Part shown: piece by piece, positions 19,286 to 28,359 of the stretch
How positions within the stretch are numbered: the stretch's first letter is position 1
How the letters are laid out: the number at the start of each line of letters is the position of its first letter
Origin: Methanobacteriota archaeon
GTDB taxonomy: Archaea > Thermoplasmatota > Poseidoniia > Poseidoniales > Poseidoniaceae
Assembly (NCBI GenBank): GCA_009937025.1
Contig: JAACDG010000063.1
Span: forward strand, 1-35,108
DNA: 35,108 bases
Direction of reading: 5' to 3'
The notes under the pieces: generated by a model
What the model was told of the DNA's origin: nothing
Seen by the model: the letters and a program-made list of their open reading frames with translations, nothing else
The model's database searches: none
Made by a program: the position numbers and the translations under genes

Positions 19286-21124
19286 TTACATTCCATTGAC
19301 GCAACGTTCGTGCAAACATTCTGGAGGAGTGAAGTAGATTCTATCCTCTGGGATGAAGGTATCCAGTTGGAGAGTTGATGTTGCACCTTCCTGCACAAAG
19401 ACAACCGATGAAGTGCTGGCAGGTAGGTAGTCCTCACCAGTCGAAAGAAGGCTCAATCGCAGCGTATGACCTGCGGGGATTTCAGCATCAAGTGGCATGA
19501 ACTCCATTTTTGCATTGATTGTCTGTAAGACTGGCGTCCATGTTTGAATTTCATCGCCACCCGCATAATAACGCAGGTCCATGATAGCATGGCCAATGTG
19601 GATACAATTATCCGCATCGTCGCAGTCTTCAAGCAAGGCGTAGAGTTGACCTCCAACCGATGCCGTGGTAACATCGACATGGAGTCGTGGAATACCCGCT
19701 ACATAGATGGCCTCAGCAAGCGGTTCAGATTGCCATGCCGGACCCGTGTTCGCATCAGGGAATACAGTTGTTCCGCCTCCAATGTTGGCCATCGTACCGC
19801 CGAGTTCAAAGAAAACTTCTGTACTATCGCTGGGAGGATAACGGTCCTCAAGTCGCCATGAACCTTGATTGGATTGTATTTCGATGTACAGTCCTGGTTG
19901 TTCACCTACTCCACGAAGATAGAAATCAAACCATTCGAGTAAATCCTGCATCCAATCATACCGCATCATCTCAGGGAATGCTTCACCACCTCGGCCACCC
20001 ATTTCAGAACGGTCATCCAGTTGCACAGGACGGTCGGGGTAGTCGTGGTCCCACTGACCAAACAATCCCTTAGCATCAATACCAGCATCCTTGAGAGCAT
20101 TCATTGTTGGAACTGCCATGTGTGGGTCAACGTTCCAATCATGCATGCCTTGTATCAGATAGACACTGCCTTGATAGTTGTTTAATACACGCTCGAGAAA
20201 GTATCGTTCAGCCCAATAATCGCCTGCAACTTCAGAACCGAAAATATAAGCTGAAACACCTGTTCCTGGTCCAATGAGGTAATCTGGACAGAGGTTTTGG
20301 TAATCCTCCTCATCACCATCGATTCCATACGAACCGTAGACACCATTGTGCATAATCGGTGCTCGGGCTTCTGAAGAACCGTTTCGCCACATCAATTCTT
20401 TGACGCCAATCAAACCAGAAATCGGTACAATGGTTTTGAGATAATCGTGTTCTGCGCCAAACATTGCGGCTTGCCAAGGAGTACTGCCGTCATAGGATTT
20501 GCCAATCATACCAACTGCTCCGTTCGACCAATTTTGCTCAGCCAACCAGCGAACTGCGGCATCGTTGCCGAGTTGTTCTGCATTGCCCATCAAATCCATA
20601 CAATGGTTCGAACGACCTGTCCCCGAAACAGAGACCTGTGCAAATGCAAAACCATGCGGTAGGATTTGGTCGATAATCATCTGGCCGAGCCATGTTCCTG
20701 GGACTTCTATCGATGGCGTCTCGACCGATGCCTCTTGGAAATACGGTCCAAATTCAGCGATGACGGGCACTTTGACGCCTTCTGGGACATTTGGTCGCCA
20801 AACAGCAAGACTGATGACGGCGTCATCGGGTGCTGCACCACCTTCTTCAATTGGAAGAGCGTATTCGACAAAATGATGAGTGGAATTCCATTCGTTATCA
20901 GTAGCAAGCATTTCATAAGGTCCGATTTCCAGAGCGACACTGAAATCTCCATCGGCCTGATATGGAAGTGTGTTGCGCTCCCAAACCGGAACGCGAACTC
21001 CGGATTGTTGGTCTTGTTCTTCCATGATCTCGACGAGCTCCTCGCCATAAACTGCGGAAACAAATAGGAAGACGAGGGCAACGGCAATAGTTGAACTTAT
21101 CACAAGATTAAATTCACGCGTCAT
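19286..21124 (-). CDS. Exported CocE/NonD-family alpha/beta hydrolase (X-Pro dipeptidyl-peptidase-like), TM/signal anchored
   Basis: GMIGKSYDGSTPWQAAMFG nucleophile elbow, GQWDHDYPDR catalytic His region, C-terminal jelly-roll region. MTREFNLVISSTIAVALVFLFVSAVYG at 21124 is the likely start; the upstream part of the ORF overlaps the opposite-strand gene. Confidence 0.85.
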   Translation of the reverse strand: MTREFNLVISSTIAVALVFLFVSAVYGEELVEIMEEQDQQSGVRVPVWERNTLPYQADGDFSVALEIGPYEMLATDNEWNSTHHFVEYALPIEEGGAAPDDAVISLAVWRPNVPEGVKVPVIAEFGPYFQEASVETPSIEVPGTWLGQMIIDQILPHGFAFAQVSVSGTGRSNHCMDLMGNAEQLGNDAAVRWLAEQNWSNGAVGMIGKSYDGSTPWQAAMFGAEHDYLKTIVPISGLIGVKELMWRNGSSEARAPIMHNGVYGSYGIDGDEEDYQNLCPDYLIGPGTGVSAYIFGSEVAGDYWAERYFLERVLNNYQGSVYLIQGMHDWNVDPHMAVPTMNALKDAGIDAKGLFGQWDHDYPDRPVQLDDRSEMGGRGGEAFPEMMRYDWMQDLLEWFDFYLRGVGEQPGLYIEIQSNQGSWRLEDRYPPSDSTEVFFELGGTMANIGGGTTVFPDANTGPAWQSEPLAEAIYVAGIPRLHVDVTTASVGGQLYALLEDCDDADNCIHIGHAIMDLRYYAGGDEIQTWTPVLQTINAKMEFMPLDAEIPAGHTLRLSLLSTGEDYLPASTSSVVFVQEGATSTLQLDTFIPEDRIYFTPPECLHERCVNGM

Positions 21125-21322
21125 ACGAACCTGGCCGGCTGGTTGAGGTAAAATAATGGCATCGGGAATTGCCTTAACATCTTGACTCAATTGCGTCCAC
21201 CAGCCTTTCCTAGTGTCTCTTTCATTTGAGGTTAACGCGTCATTGGCTCTCAGTAAAACACGTTCACTTTTCACTCTCAATGAGGGCGTTTGAGCAATAT
21301 CCTCAAAAGCCTTTGACAAACG

Positions 21323-23323
21323 ATGGTGTGCATGGTTCTGAGTACCTTGCCCGGAGTTGGTGAACGACTTGCACAAAAAATAACCGAACATTTTGGTGGT
21401 GAAGACCAAGCAATCGCCTCACTAAAATCAGGAGATATTGCCCGAATTGCAGAAATCGATGGCGTTTCTCCAAAGCGTGCCCTATCGCTTGCACGAATCG
21501 TTGCTGGGCAATCGGGCGCATTCTTAGCAACCAAAGAGGCTGAGCGATTACATCGTTCATTACTGCAGGATATTGTCTCTTTTGCTTCATGCGCAGCAAC
21601 TCGAGAACGGATGCAGTTATTGATGCCAGTTGAACATCCTGCAGAACGACGGTTAAAGGTCAGTCATGCGATGAACTATGCAGAAAAGCACGGTCAAAGC
21701 ATGAAGACTTTGTCCGGCCTGTTCAATAATCTTCGCCAAACTCGTTTCAATCACGAGCGATATGAACGGGTCGTTGTCAGCAAAGAGCCACTTGAAGTTT
21801 TCAAGAAATGGTGCAGGGTTTTACAGCCAGGAGAGGGTGAGACTTGGAAGGATTATACGGTCTTCAAATCAATTACTTGGATTGGTTCAGGTGCACCAGT
21901 TGATGCTCCAGATGGATGGGTTGTACTTCCGAATGCTCAAAATACCGAGTTAATTCTTCCTGAACGAACCATCGATTGGTTTCGACATAATCTTCGCACA
22001 CTTACCGTCGTCGCAGATCTTGTACAGATGAGCCGAAAACCTTCAGAAAATCACCCTTTCATCAATGAATTGTATGAACTCATTGTTGGTCTTGAACAAT
22101 TGCCTGAAATACTGATGAGCATCGATGACCAAGGAGATTTGGATACAATGGCTGATGTCAAAGACCGACTTTGGAAAACAGCCAAATCTCTTGAAGAGCA
22201 AGTCAATGAAGAAGTTGCTCAAGCGATGAATGATGCAAAGATGAACCTCAGTGGTTCTGAATTACTCGAGGCACTTTCAGATGGTGCCGCTTTCCAAAGG
22301 AAATTACAAGAAGCCACCACAGATGTGATTACAGATGCGATGGAGAAGGCAAAACAAACCATGATTCAAACACTCGAAGGCACTGGTGTTCGATGTCCCT
22401 ATGACATTTTTTCTTCCCAATGGCCAGCAAAAATCAATCGAAAAACGATCGATGAAATTGACCAAGCACTGGAAACAAAACTGAAAACCGGTAAAATTGA
22501 GCATATGCTCCTTCTCGCCAAAAAACTGGGACCATTGCGTGGACGTTGTGAAGAAGTGGTCCGTTCTTTGATTGAGTTTGACCAATGGATTTGCATCGCA
22601 CAATGGGCAGTTGCTCGAGAATGTGTACTTCCTGAATTAGTCGAACATGGCATCTATATCGAACAGGGAAGACACTTACTCTTGGGATGTCAACCGGACC
22701 CTGTGACCTACGGTCTTGGTTGTGCTGGGGACAAAGATGACCAGCAGTCTCTCGCTCTGCTCACCGGTGCGAATTCGGGAGGAAACACGACCCTCCTGGA
22801 ATTGCTTGCCCACACATGTATTCTCGCTCACATGGGATTACCAGTTCCTGCTGATTCTGCACGTGTTGGTCAAGTTGATGCGTTACATATTCTTGCAAAG
22901 GCAGGTGGTACACAAAGTGCAGGCGCTCTTGAGCAAACCTTGGTTGAACTCGCCAATGTTGTGAGCGACCCGACACCTAAATTGATTCTTGCAGATGAAT
23001 TAGAAGCCATAACTGAACCTGGCGCTGGTGCACGAATTATTGCAGGCATGTTGCTTGCAGCAGAAGCACAAAATGATACGACAATGATGCTCGTAACCCA
23101 TTTGGCACCGGCGATTCTGGAAGCAACTGGACGAGATGATTTACGTGTCGATGGTATTGAAGCAACCGGGCTTGATTCGAATTTGGAATTGATGGTAGAC
23201 CGAACTCCAAAGAGAAATCAATTGGCCCGTTCGACACCTGAATTGATTGTAAAACGCTTGGTAGAACGCAGTGAAGGGCATGCCCAAGCGCTGTTCCGAG
23301 ACATCCTTACCATGTTCAATTAA
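21323..23323 (+). CDS. HhH-domain MutS-related ATPase with non-canonical Walker A
   Basis: N-terminal helix-hairpin-helix (LSTLPGVGERLAQKI, IARIAEIDGVSPKRALSLA); C-terminal MutS-type ATPase LLTGANSGGNTTLLELLAHTCILAHMGLPVPA...PKLILADELEAITEPGAGARI...MMLVTHL. Confidence 0.85.
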   Translation: MVCMVLSTLPGVGERLAQKITEHFGGEDQAIASLKSGDIARIAEIDGVSPKRALSLARIVAGQSGAFLATKEAERLHRSLLQDIVSFASCAATRERMQLLMPVEHPAERRLKVSHAMNYAEKHGQSMKTLSGLFNNLRQTRFNHERYERVVVSKEPLEVFKKWCRVLQPGEGETWKDYTVFKSITWIGSGAPVDAPDGWVVLPNAQNTELILPERTIDWFRHNLRTLTVVADLVQMSRKPSENHPFINELYELIVGLEQLPEILMSIDDQGDLDTMADVKDRLWKTAKSLEEQVNEEVAQAMNDAKMNLSGSELLEALSDGAAFQRKLQEATTDVITDAMEKAKQTMIQTLEGTGVRCPYDIFSSQWPAKINRKTIDEIDQALETKLKTGKIEHMLLLAKKLGPLRGRCEEVVRSLIEFDQWICIAQWAVARECVLPELVEHGIYIEQGRHLLLGCQPDPVTYGLGCAGDKDDQQSLALLTGANSGGNTTLLELLAHTCILAHMGLPVPADSARVGQVDALHILAKAGGTQSAGALEQTLVELANVVSDPTPKLILADELEAITEPGAGARIIAGMLLAAEAQNDTTMMLVTHLAPAILEATGRDDLRVDGIEATGLDSNLELMVDRTPKRNQLARSTPELIVKRLVERSEGHAQALFRDILTMFN

Positions 23324-25132
23324 TCAACAAAGACGACCTGATTCTCCACCGTAGTCATGCATAGGTGCTTGGAAAAGGTCGGCACAAGTCCGATTTACAA
23401 GTGGTAACGTCATTGTAGCTCCAGCCCAGTTGATGGAGTATCCACCGGCAGCCGCAGGCGAAGGAATGTAATCTTGGCCTGTTTGTGTCATTGAGATATG
23501 AATCGATTCTCCTGCTTCCAAGAAGATATCCATTGGCATGAATTCCATTTGACCGAGGACTGTTGAAAATGGAACCAGTGCAATGCCACCATCTCTCCCT
23601 CCATCACCAAATCGGAAATCCATAACTGCATGTCCTAAGCGCATTCCTGAGTCATCGGACATTTCCAGATAACCATGAGCGCCGTTGGCAGTGTGAGGTG
23701 TAATTGGTATGTGGAATGTAGGCATTCCAGCAATATAGACATCCTCATCAAACGGTCCGTAAGTGAGCGTGATGGTTTCCGTTGTCGTCACCATGGATGC
23801 TCCACTTGGATTCATATCAGCCGCACCGATTTCGAGATAGAACGTGTCTTCTGCTGGGTAAGTTGATTCAAATCTCCAGCCACCGCGGTTATCTTGCATT
23901 TCAACACCAAGCATTGGTGCACGGCCTTCACCCTTGAGATACCAATCGAACCAATACAGCATTTCGTCTGCCCAATCCCAGCGTAAAGTGTAGGGGTATG
24001 CTTCGGCTCCTTCACCTGAAGGCAGACCTTCATGTCCGGATTTTCGGTCCGGATAATCATGCGCCCATTGTCCTGCAAGAGTCTTCGTTTCAATTCCTGC
24101 GGCTTCGACAATTTGATGGGTAGGGAAGGCCATATGTGGGTCGACGTTCCAATCTTGCATACCTTGTATAATGTAAACAGAGCCATTGTAATTTTCAACC
24201 ACTCGATCCAAGAATGAGCGTTCAGTCCAATAGGTGTTTCCAGCATAATCAACCATGCCGCCCGAGAGATATGCTGCTGGGCCATTGAAATAACCTTCAA
24301 GATAGCCTTCGCAGAGATTTTCAGAATCTTCAACATCGCCATCGACGCCAAAGGAGCCATAGACTCCATTATGCATAATCATGCCTCGAGCCTCCATACT
24401 TCCATTTCTCCACATCAATTCATGGACTCCAATCAATCCAGACATCGGAACGATGGTGGCCAAGTGTGGGTTACCAAAAGTTGCTGCTTGCCAAGGAGTT
24501 GAACCATCGTAGGATTTACCGATCAATCCGACTTTGCCATTGGACCAAGTTTGCGTTCCAAGCCATGTTACGGCTGCATCGATGCCGCGTTGTTCATCAG
24601 TACCCATGAGGTCCATGCAATGGTTTGACTCACCGGTTCCAAATACCGAAACTTGGGCAACACCGTAGCCATGAGGAACATAATTTTCAATCAAAAATTT
24701 GCCAAGACGGTCTGCAGGCGTTAGTGCATCGACGTCTCCGTCGTTGTAATAGGGTCCGACTTCGGCAATCACGGGAACTTGACAATCAGCAGAAAGATTT
24801 GCTGAGGTCCAGTCGCATCCTTCGATGACCGGCAGCCACAATCCAAGATGAACTTCAGCGCCACCGGTGAGTCCTGCGCCGCCGTCAGCAGCCGTGATGG
24901 TAGGAACAGAAACAAAGACAGATTGAACCGCATCAATTTCATACGTCCCATTTACTGAAACACGAGAATAGATATCGCTGTCATCGTAGAGCATCTCACT
25001 GCGGTCCCATGGGTCAGGATATGCGTCATAGGGGGCAAGAACACCGCCATCATCGATTTTTTGTTCACCAAAACAACCCGATAAACTCGCGGTCATCAAA
25101 ACGAACAAAATGAGCCATGGGCGGAAGTTCAT
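23324..25132 (-). CDS. CocE/NonD-family hydrolase, lipoprotein form
   Basis: GLIGKSYDGSTPWQAATFG, GQWAHDYPDR. Lipobox MNFRPWLILFVLMTASLSGCFGEQ from internal ATG at 25132. Clearly paralogous to 19286..21124. Confidence 0.87.
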   Translation of the reverse strand: MNFRPWLILFVLMTASLSGCFGEQKIDDGGVLAPYDAYPDPWDRSEMLYDDSDIYSRVSVNGTYEIDAVQSVFVSVPTITAADGGAGLTGGAEVHLGLWLPVIEGCDWTSANLSADCQVPVIAEVGPYYNDGDVDALTPADRLGKFLIENYVPHGYGVAQVSVFGTGESNHCMDLMGTDEQRGIDAAVTWLGTQTWSNGKVGLIGKSYDGSTPWQAATFGNPHLATIVPMSGLIGVHELMWRNGSMEARGMIMHNGVYGSFGVDGDVEDSENLCEGYLEGYFNGPAAYLSGGMVDYAGNTYWTERSFLDRVVENYNGSVYIIQGMQDWNVDPHMAFPTHQIVEAAGIETKTLAGQWAHDYPDRKSGHEGLPSGEGAEAYPYTLRWDWADEMLYWFDWYLKGEGRAPMLGVEMQDNRGGWRFESTYPAEDTFYLEIGAADMNPSGASMVTTTETITLTYGPFDEDVYIAGMPTFHIPITPHTANGAHGYLEMSDDSGMRLGHAVMDFRFGDGGRDGGIALVPFSTVLGQMEFMPMDIFLEAGESIHISMTQTGQDYIPSPAAAGGYSINWAGATMTLPLVNRTCADLFQAPMHDYGGESGRLC

Positions 25133-25193
25133 ATGTGTAGGGGGGTGGGAGGTGTTTTTTGAACGCACCGGCTGATTGGTCTTCAGAATAATC

Positions 25194-25577
25194 TCATTCC
25201 TTTTCTTCATTTTCAGCAGCATTTCGTGTTTCAAGTTCAGCTCGAACTTCGTCCATATCTAATTCTCCAAGTTTGCTTACCAAGTCTCGAAGAGCATCTT
25301 CAGGGAGTGCACCAGGTTGCATAAAAACACCGATTCCATCTTTGAAAGCAATCGTCGTTGGAATCGAACGAATATTGAATGATTGGGCAAGCATCGGTTC
25401 GGCTTCGGTATCAATTTTCCCAAAAACGACATCAGGGAATTCTTCAGAAACCCGTTCATAAACTGGACCATAGGCTTTGCATGGGCCACACCATTCAGCC
25501 CAAAAGTCCAGAAGGACGATGGAATTATTGTCAATGATGTTTGAAAACTCGGGTTCATGAATCTCTACTGAGGCCAT
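25194..25577 (-). CDS. Thioredoxin-fold protein
   Basis: DFWAEWCGPCKAYGPVYERVSEEF with CGPC active site; IRSIPTTIAFKDG cis-Pro loop. Confidence 0.92.
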   Translation of the reverse strand: MASVEIHEPEFSNIIDNNSIVLLDFWAEWCGPCKAYGPVYERVSEEFPDVVFGKIDTEAEPMLAQSFNIRSIPTTIAFKDGIGVFMQPGALPEDALRDLVSKLGELDMDEVRAELETRNAAENEEKE

Positions 25578-25667
25578 GAAATCGCTTCAAAATCGACGAT
25601 ACTTCAACATGTCCATTGGAGGTCGTCAAAGCGACGAGTTCATGTGCTCACTACAGAACGCCACTCC

Positions 25668-28358
25668 ATGCGCCTCAACCGATTGACGACCGTCCTTGTT
25701 CTCATTCTCTTCCTCGCACCTTTTGTTCCTTCGAGTCCCGCACCTTACGAATTGAGTGAAATCTCCGAAGTCAGTGCTCGAGATTCAGACATTGTTGTCT
25801 CTGAAATTTTCCGAAGTCCAAACAGTTTGCAATCAAATGCTACTTCGAACAATATCTACAACGCAGTTGACTGGAACAGCGATGGCGATTATGGCAAATA
25901 CTCTGACCAATTCATCGAATTATGGAACACCGGCACATCTCCGGTCAATGTATCCGACTGGCAGTTGAGTGCCACTTCGGGAAGTCCACCTTGCCAACTT
26001 GCATGGAATACCGTCATCGATGCAGATAGTCGAATTGTTGTGTTCAGTGCGGATTCAGATATCGTTTTGGAGTATTGGGAAAGTGATACTGTGTCAATCA
26101 CCGATACCTCCGATGTGGTTGCTCATTCAATGACAATTCCTGAAAAATTCGGATTTTATGGCAATTCTATTGTTTTGGATTCCTCCGGTGATGTCGTTCA
26201 AGTTGATCCGACTCCAGGCTGGGGCCCGAATGACCCTGATTCAAGCGTTGCACTCAATATTGTCAAATGCTACAAAGTAGCTGACACATCTTCATCCGAT
26301 GCTTTCATTCTTAAGGGTCGAGTAGTCACCATGGAAGGTGAAAACAGTGTTATGAACCAAGGCAATGTTTTGGTTCGAGACGGCAAGATTGATGCCGTTT
26401 GGTCATCGAGTTCCTCAGTACCACTTACAGCAGATTTGACAAATGCTCCAGTCATTGAAACCAACGGGACAATTTACCCTGGTTTGATTGATTTACACAA
26501 TCACATGCACTATAATCACATTCCATTATGGGATTTTGAGGTTCACCTCAATGAAGACCAACGTTCTGCCGAGGGCGGCTATAGCAATCGAGGCCAATGG
26601 GGGCAAAACTGGGATTATCAACCAAGCATCACTTGGATGAAAAACAACGTTCAACAAAACACTCGATGGGGTATGGCAACTGAACAAATGAAGTATGCTG
26701 AAGTCCAAGCAATAGCTGGTGGCGTTACTGCAGTTCAAGGTTCACCATCTGGCCAAGATGCATGGGACAGCACACTTTCTCGTAACGTCGAATTATGGAA
26801 CTTCGGAAAGGACAACATCGTCACATGCGCTGTGTGCAGTTGGTACGAATCGGGATACAATGTCGACGGAAAGATTGCTGATTTCAACGACGGCGATATC
26901 GAAGCATGGTTTATTCACATGTCGGAAGGTGTCGACAAAACCAGCAGAGACGAGTTTGATTTACTCAACAGCAAGGGCCTTCTGGCTGAACCTACTGTTG
27001 TTATTCACGGAACTTCACTTCTACCATCGCAATTCGAATCAATGGGTGCTGTAGGCTCCAAGTTGGTATGGTCTCCACTCTCTAACCTCCTTTTGTATGG
27101 TAACACGACCGATGTACGCGCTGCTGACAACGCAGGTGTCAAAATCTCTTTAGCCCCTGATTGGGGTCCAAGTGGTTCCAAGAACAGTATGCATGAATTG
27201 AAGGTTGCAGACCTTTGGAACAGCGAAATCATGGATTCGTATTTCTCGAATTATCAACTTGTGGAAATGGTGACATCAAACCCGGCGGATGCTGCGGAAT
27301 GGGGAGACTTTGTTGGAAAAATTAAAACCGGCATGGTAGCAGACCTTGTGGTCATCGATACTTTCCATGACGACCCTTATCGAAACCTCATTGAAGCCAT
27401 CGATGCGGATGTTCGTCTCACTGTCGTCAATGGAAAAGCACTGTTTGGAGACGAAGATATCATGACTGCACTGAAGGGTGATGACTGGGAACCAATCACC
27501 GGTGGCGGAGTTAGCAAAGCAATTGACATCACGTCTACAACTGTGGTTGATGGTTCACAAACTTGGGCTGAACTTGAAGCTGATATGACTATGGCCATGC
27601 GCAATGATGTATCCGATATTCGAGAGCATTGGTCCGCACCTGAAGGTGTAGCATGGAGTACCGATGCTGAAGTTCAAGCCTACCTCGATTCTGAATTTGA
27701 TGGTAAGGACCCTGCGAATGCTGGAATGTCGCAACTCAAGAACATAACGGTCGACCCAATTTTCACGACTGGTGATGAGCGATATTTCGACGTCATCAAC
27801 CGTTCAACATGGGCCAATACTCACATCGACCTCTCCAAACTCTATTCCTATTATGACATCCAAATGGATGCTGATGGGGACCGCACTGGTGCAAATGTCG
27901 ACTTGACAACAGACCCAACCAACAATGGCAACACCGGCGGTAACGACAACACCGGTGGCACTGACAACACAGATGGCACTGACAACACAGATGGCACTGA
28001 CAATACCGGGGGCACTGACAACACCGATGGCACTGATAACACCGGGGGCACTGACAACACCGATGATACTGACAACACCGGTAGTAATGACAGCACCGAT
28101 GCAAGTTCCTCGGAATCTGATGAAGACTCTGCAAAACTCTTACTTTTTGGAACAGTATTCGTGATTGCTGCAGGATTGGTTTTGCTAAATCGTGGCAATA
28201 GAGATGAACTCAATTTGAATCAAGAAGCACATATCGAAAAGATGTGGGATGATGATGCAATGGAAGATGCGACACAATTGGAAACAAATGAAACACCATT
28301 TATTCCAGCATTACCACCAATGAAAGCTGCACCGCCGAGTTCATCGGAAGAAGAGTGA
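25668..28358 (+). CDS. Exported lamin-tail-domain + metal-dependent amidohydrolase with Thr/Asp/Asn-rich linker and C-terminal TM
   Basis: Signal peptide MRLNRLTTVLVLILFLAPFVPSSPA at 25668. LTD-like DIVVSEIFRSP...DQFIELWNTGTSPVNVSDWQLS. Amidohydrolase GLIDLHNHMHYN, WFIHMSEGVD, TVVIHGTSLLP, SLAPDWGPSGSKNSMHELKVA. TM LLLFGTVFVIAAGLVLLNRG. Confidence 0.85.
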   Translation: MRLNRLTTVLVLILFLAPFVPSSPAPYELSEISEVSARDSDIVVSEIFRSPNSLQSNATSNNIYNAVDWNSDGDYGKYSDQFIELWNTGTSPVNVSDWQLSATSGSPPCQLAWNTVIDADSRIVVFSADSDIVLEYWESDTVSITDTSDVVAHSMTIPEKFGFYGNSIVLDSSGDVVQVDPTPGWGPNDPDSSVALNIVKCYKVADTSSSDAFILKGRVVTMEGENSVMNQGNVLVRDGKIDAVWSSSSSVPLTADLTNAPVIETNGTIYPGLIDLHNHMHYNHIPLWDFEVHLNEDQRSAEGGYSNRGQWGQNWDYQPSITWMKNNVQQNTRWGMATEQMKYAEVQAIAGGVTAVQGSPSGQDAWDSTLSRNVELWNFGKDNIVTCAVCSWYESGYNVDGKIADFNDGDIEAWFIHMSEGVDKTSRDEFDLLNSKGLLAEPTVVIHGTSLLPSQFESMGAVGSKLVWSPLSNLLLYGNTTDVRAADNAGVKISLAPDWGPSGSKNSMHELKVADLWNSEIMDSYFSNYQLVEMVTSNPADAAEWGDFVGKIKTGMVADLVVIDTFHDDPYRNLIEAIDADVRLTVVNGKALFGDEDIMTALKGDDWEPITGGGVSKAIDITSTTVVDGSQTWAELEADMTMAMRNDVSDIREHWSAPEGVAWSTDAEVQAYLDSEFDGKDPANAGMSQLKNITVDPIFTTGDERYFDVINRSTWANTHIDLSKLYSYYDIQMDADGDRTGANVDLTTDPTNNGNTGGNDNTGGTDNTDGTDNTDGTDNTGGTDNTDGTDNTGGTDNTDDTDNTGSNDSTDASSSESDEDSAKLLLFGTVFVIAAGLVLLNRGNRDELNLNQEAHIEKMWDDDAMEDATQLETNETPFIPALPPMKAAPPSSSEEE
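27939..28100 (+). repeat. In-frame 18-bp tandem repeat (about 9 units; consensus GGCACTGACAACACCGRT, encoding GTDNT[D/G])
   Basis: Units read directly from sequence at 27939, 27957, 27975, 27993, 28011, 28029, 28047, 28065 and 28083, with the outer units more diverged. Confidence 0.95.
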
Positions 28359-28359
28359 T

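Noticed and set aside
21125-21409. N-terminal extension of the first CocE-like ORF overlapping the MutS-like gene start
   Set aside because: Extension lacks a signal peptide and overlaps an opposite-strand gene; the ATG at 21124 places a TM/signal segment correctly.
27939-28100. Possible CRISPR-like array
   Set aside because: Units are contiguous 18-bp in-frame coding repeats with no spacers and no cas genes.
27796-28213. Minus-strand ORFs full of CQCHRCCQC or SVLSVPPVLS repeats
   Set aside because: Antisense readings of the 18-bp GTDNT repeat in the 25668 gene; the low complexity is a by-product of the plus-strand coding repeat.
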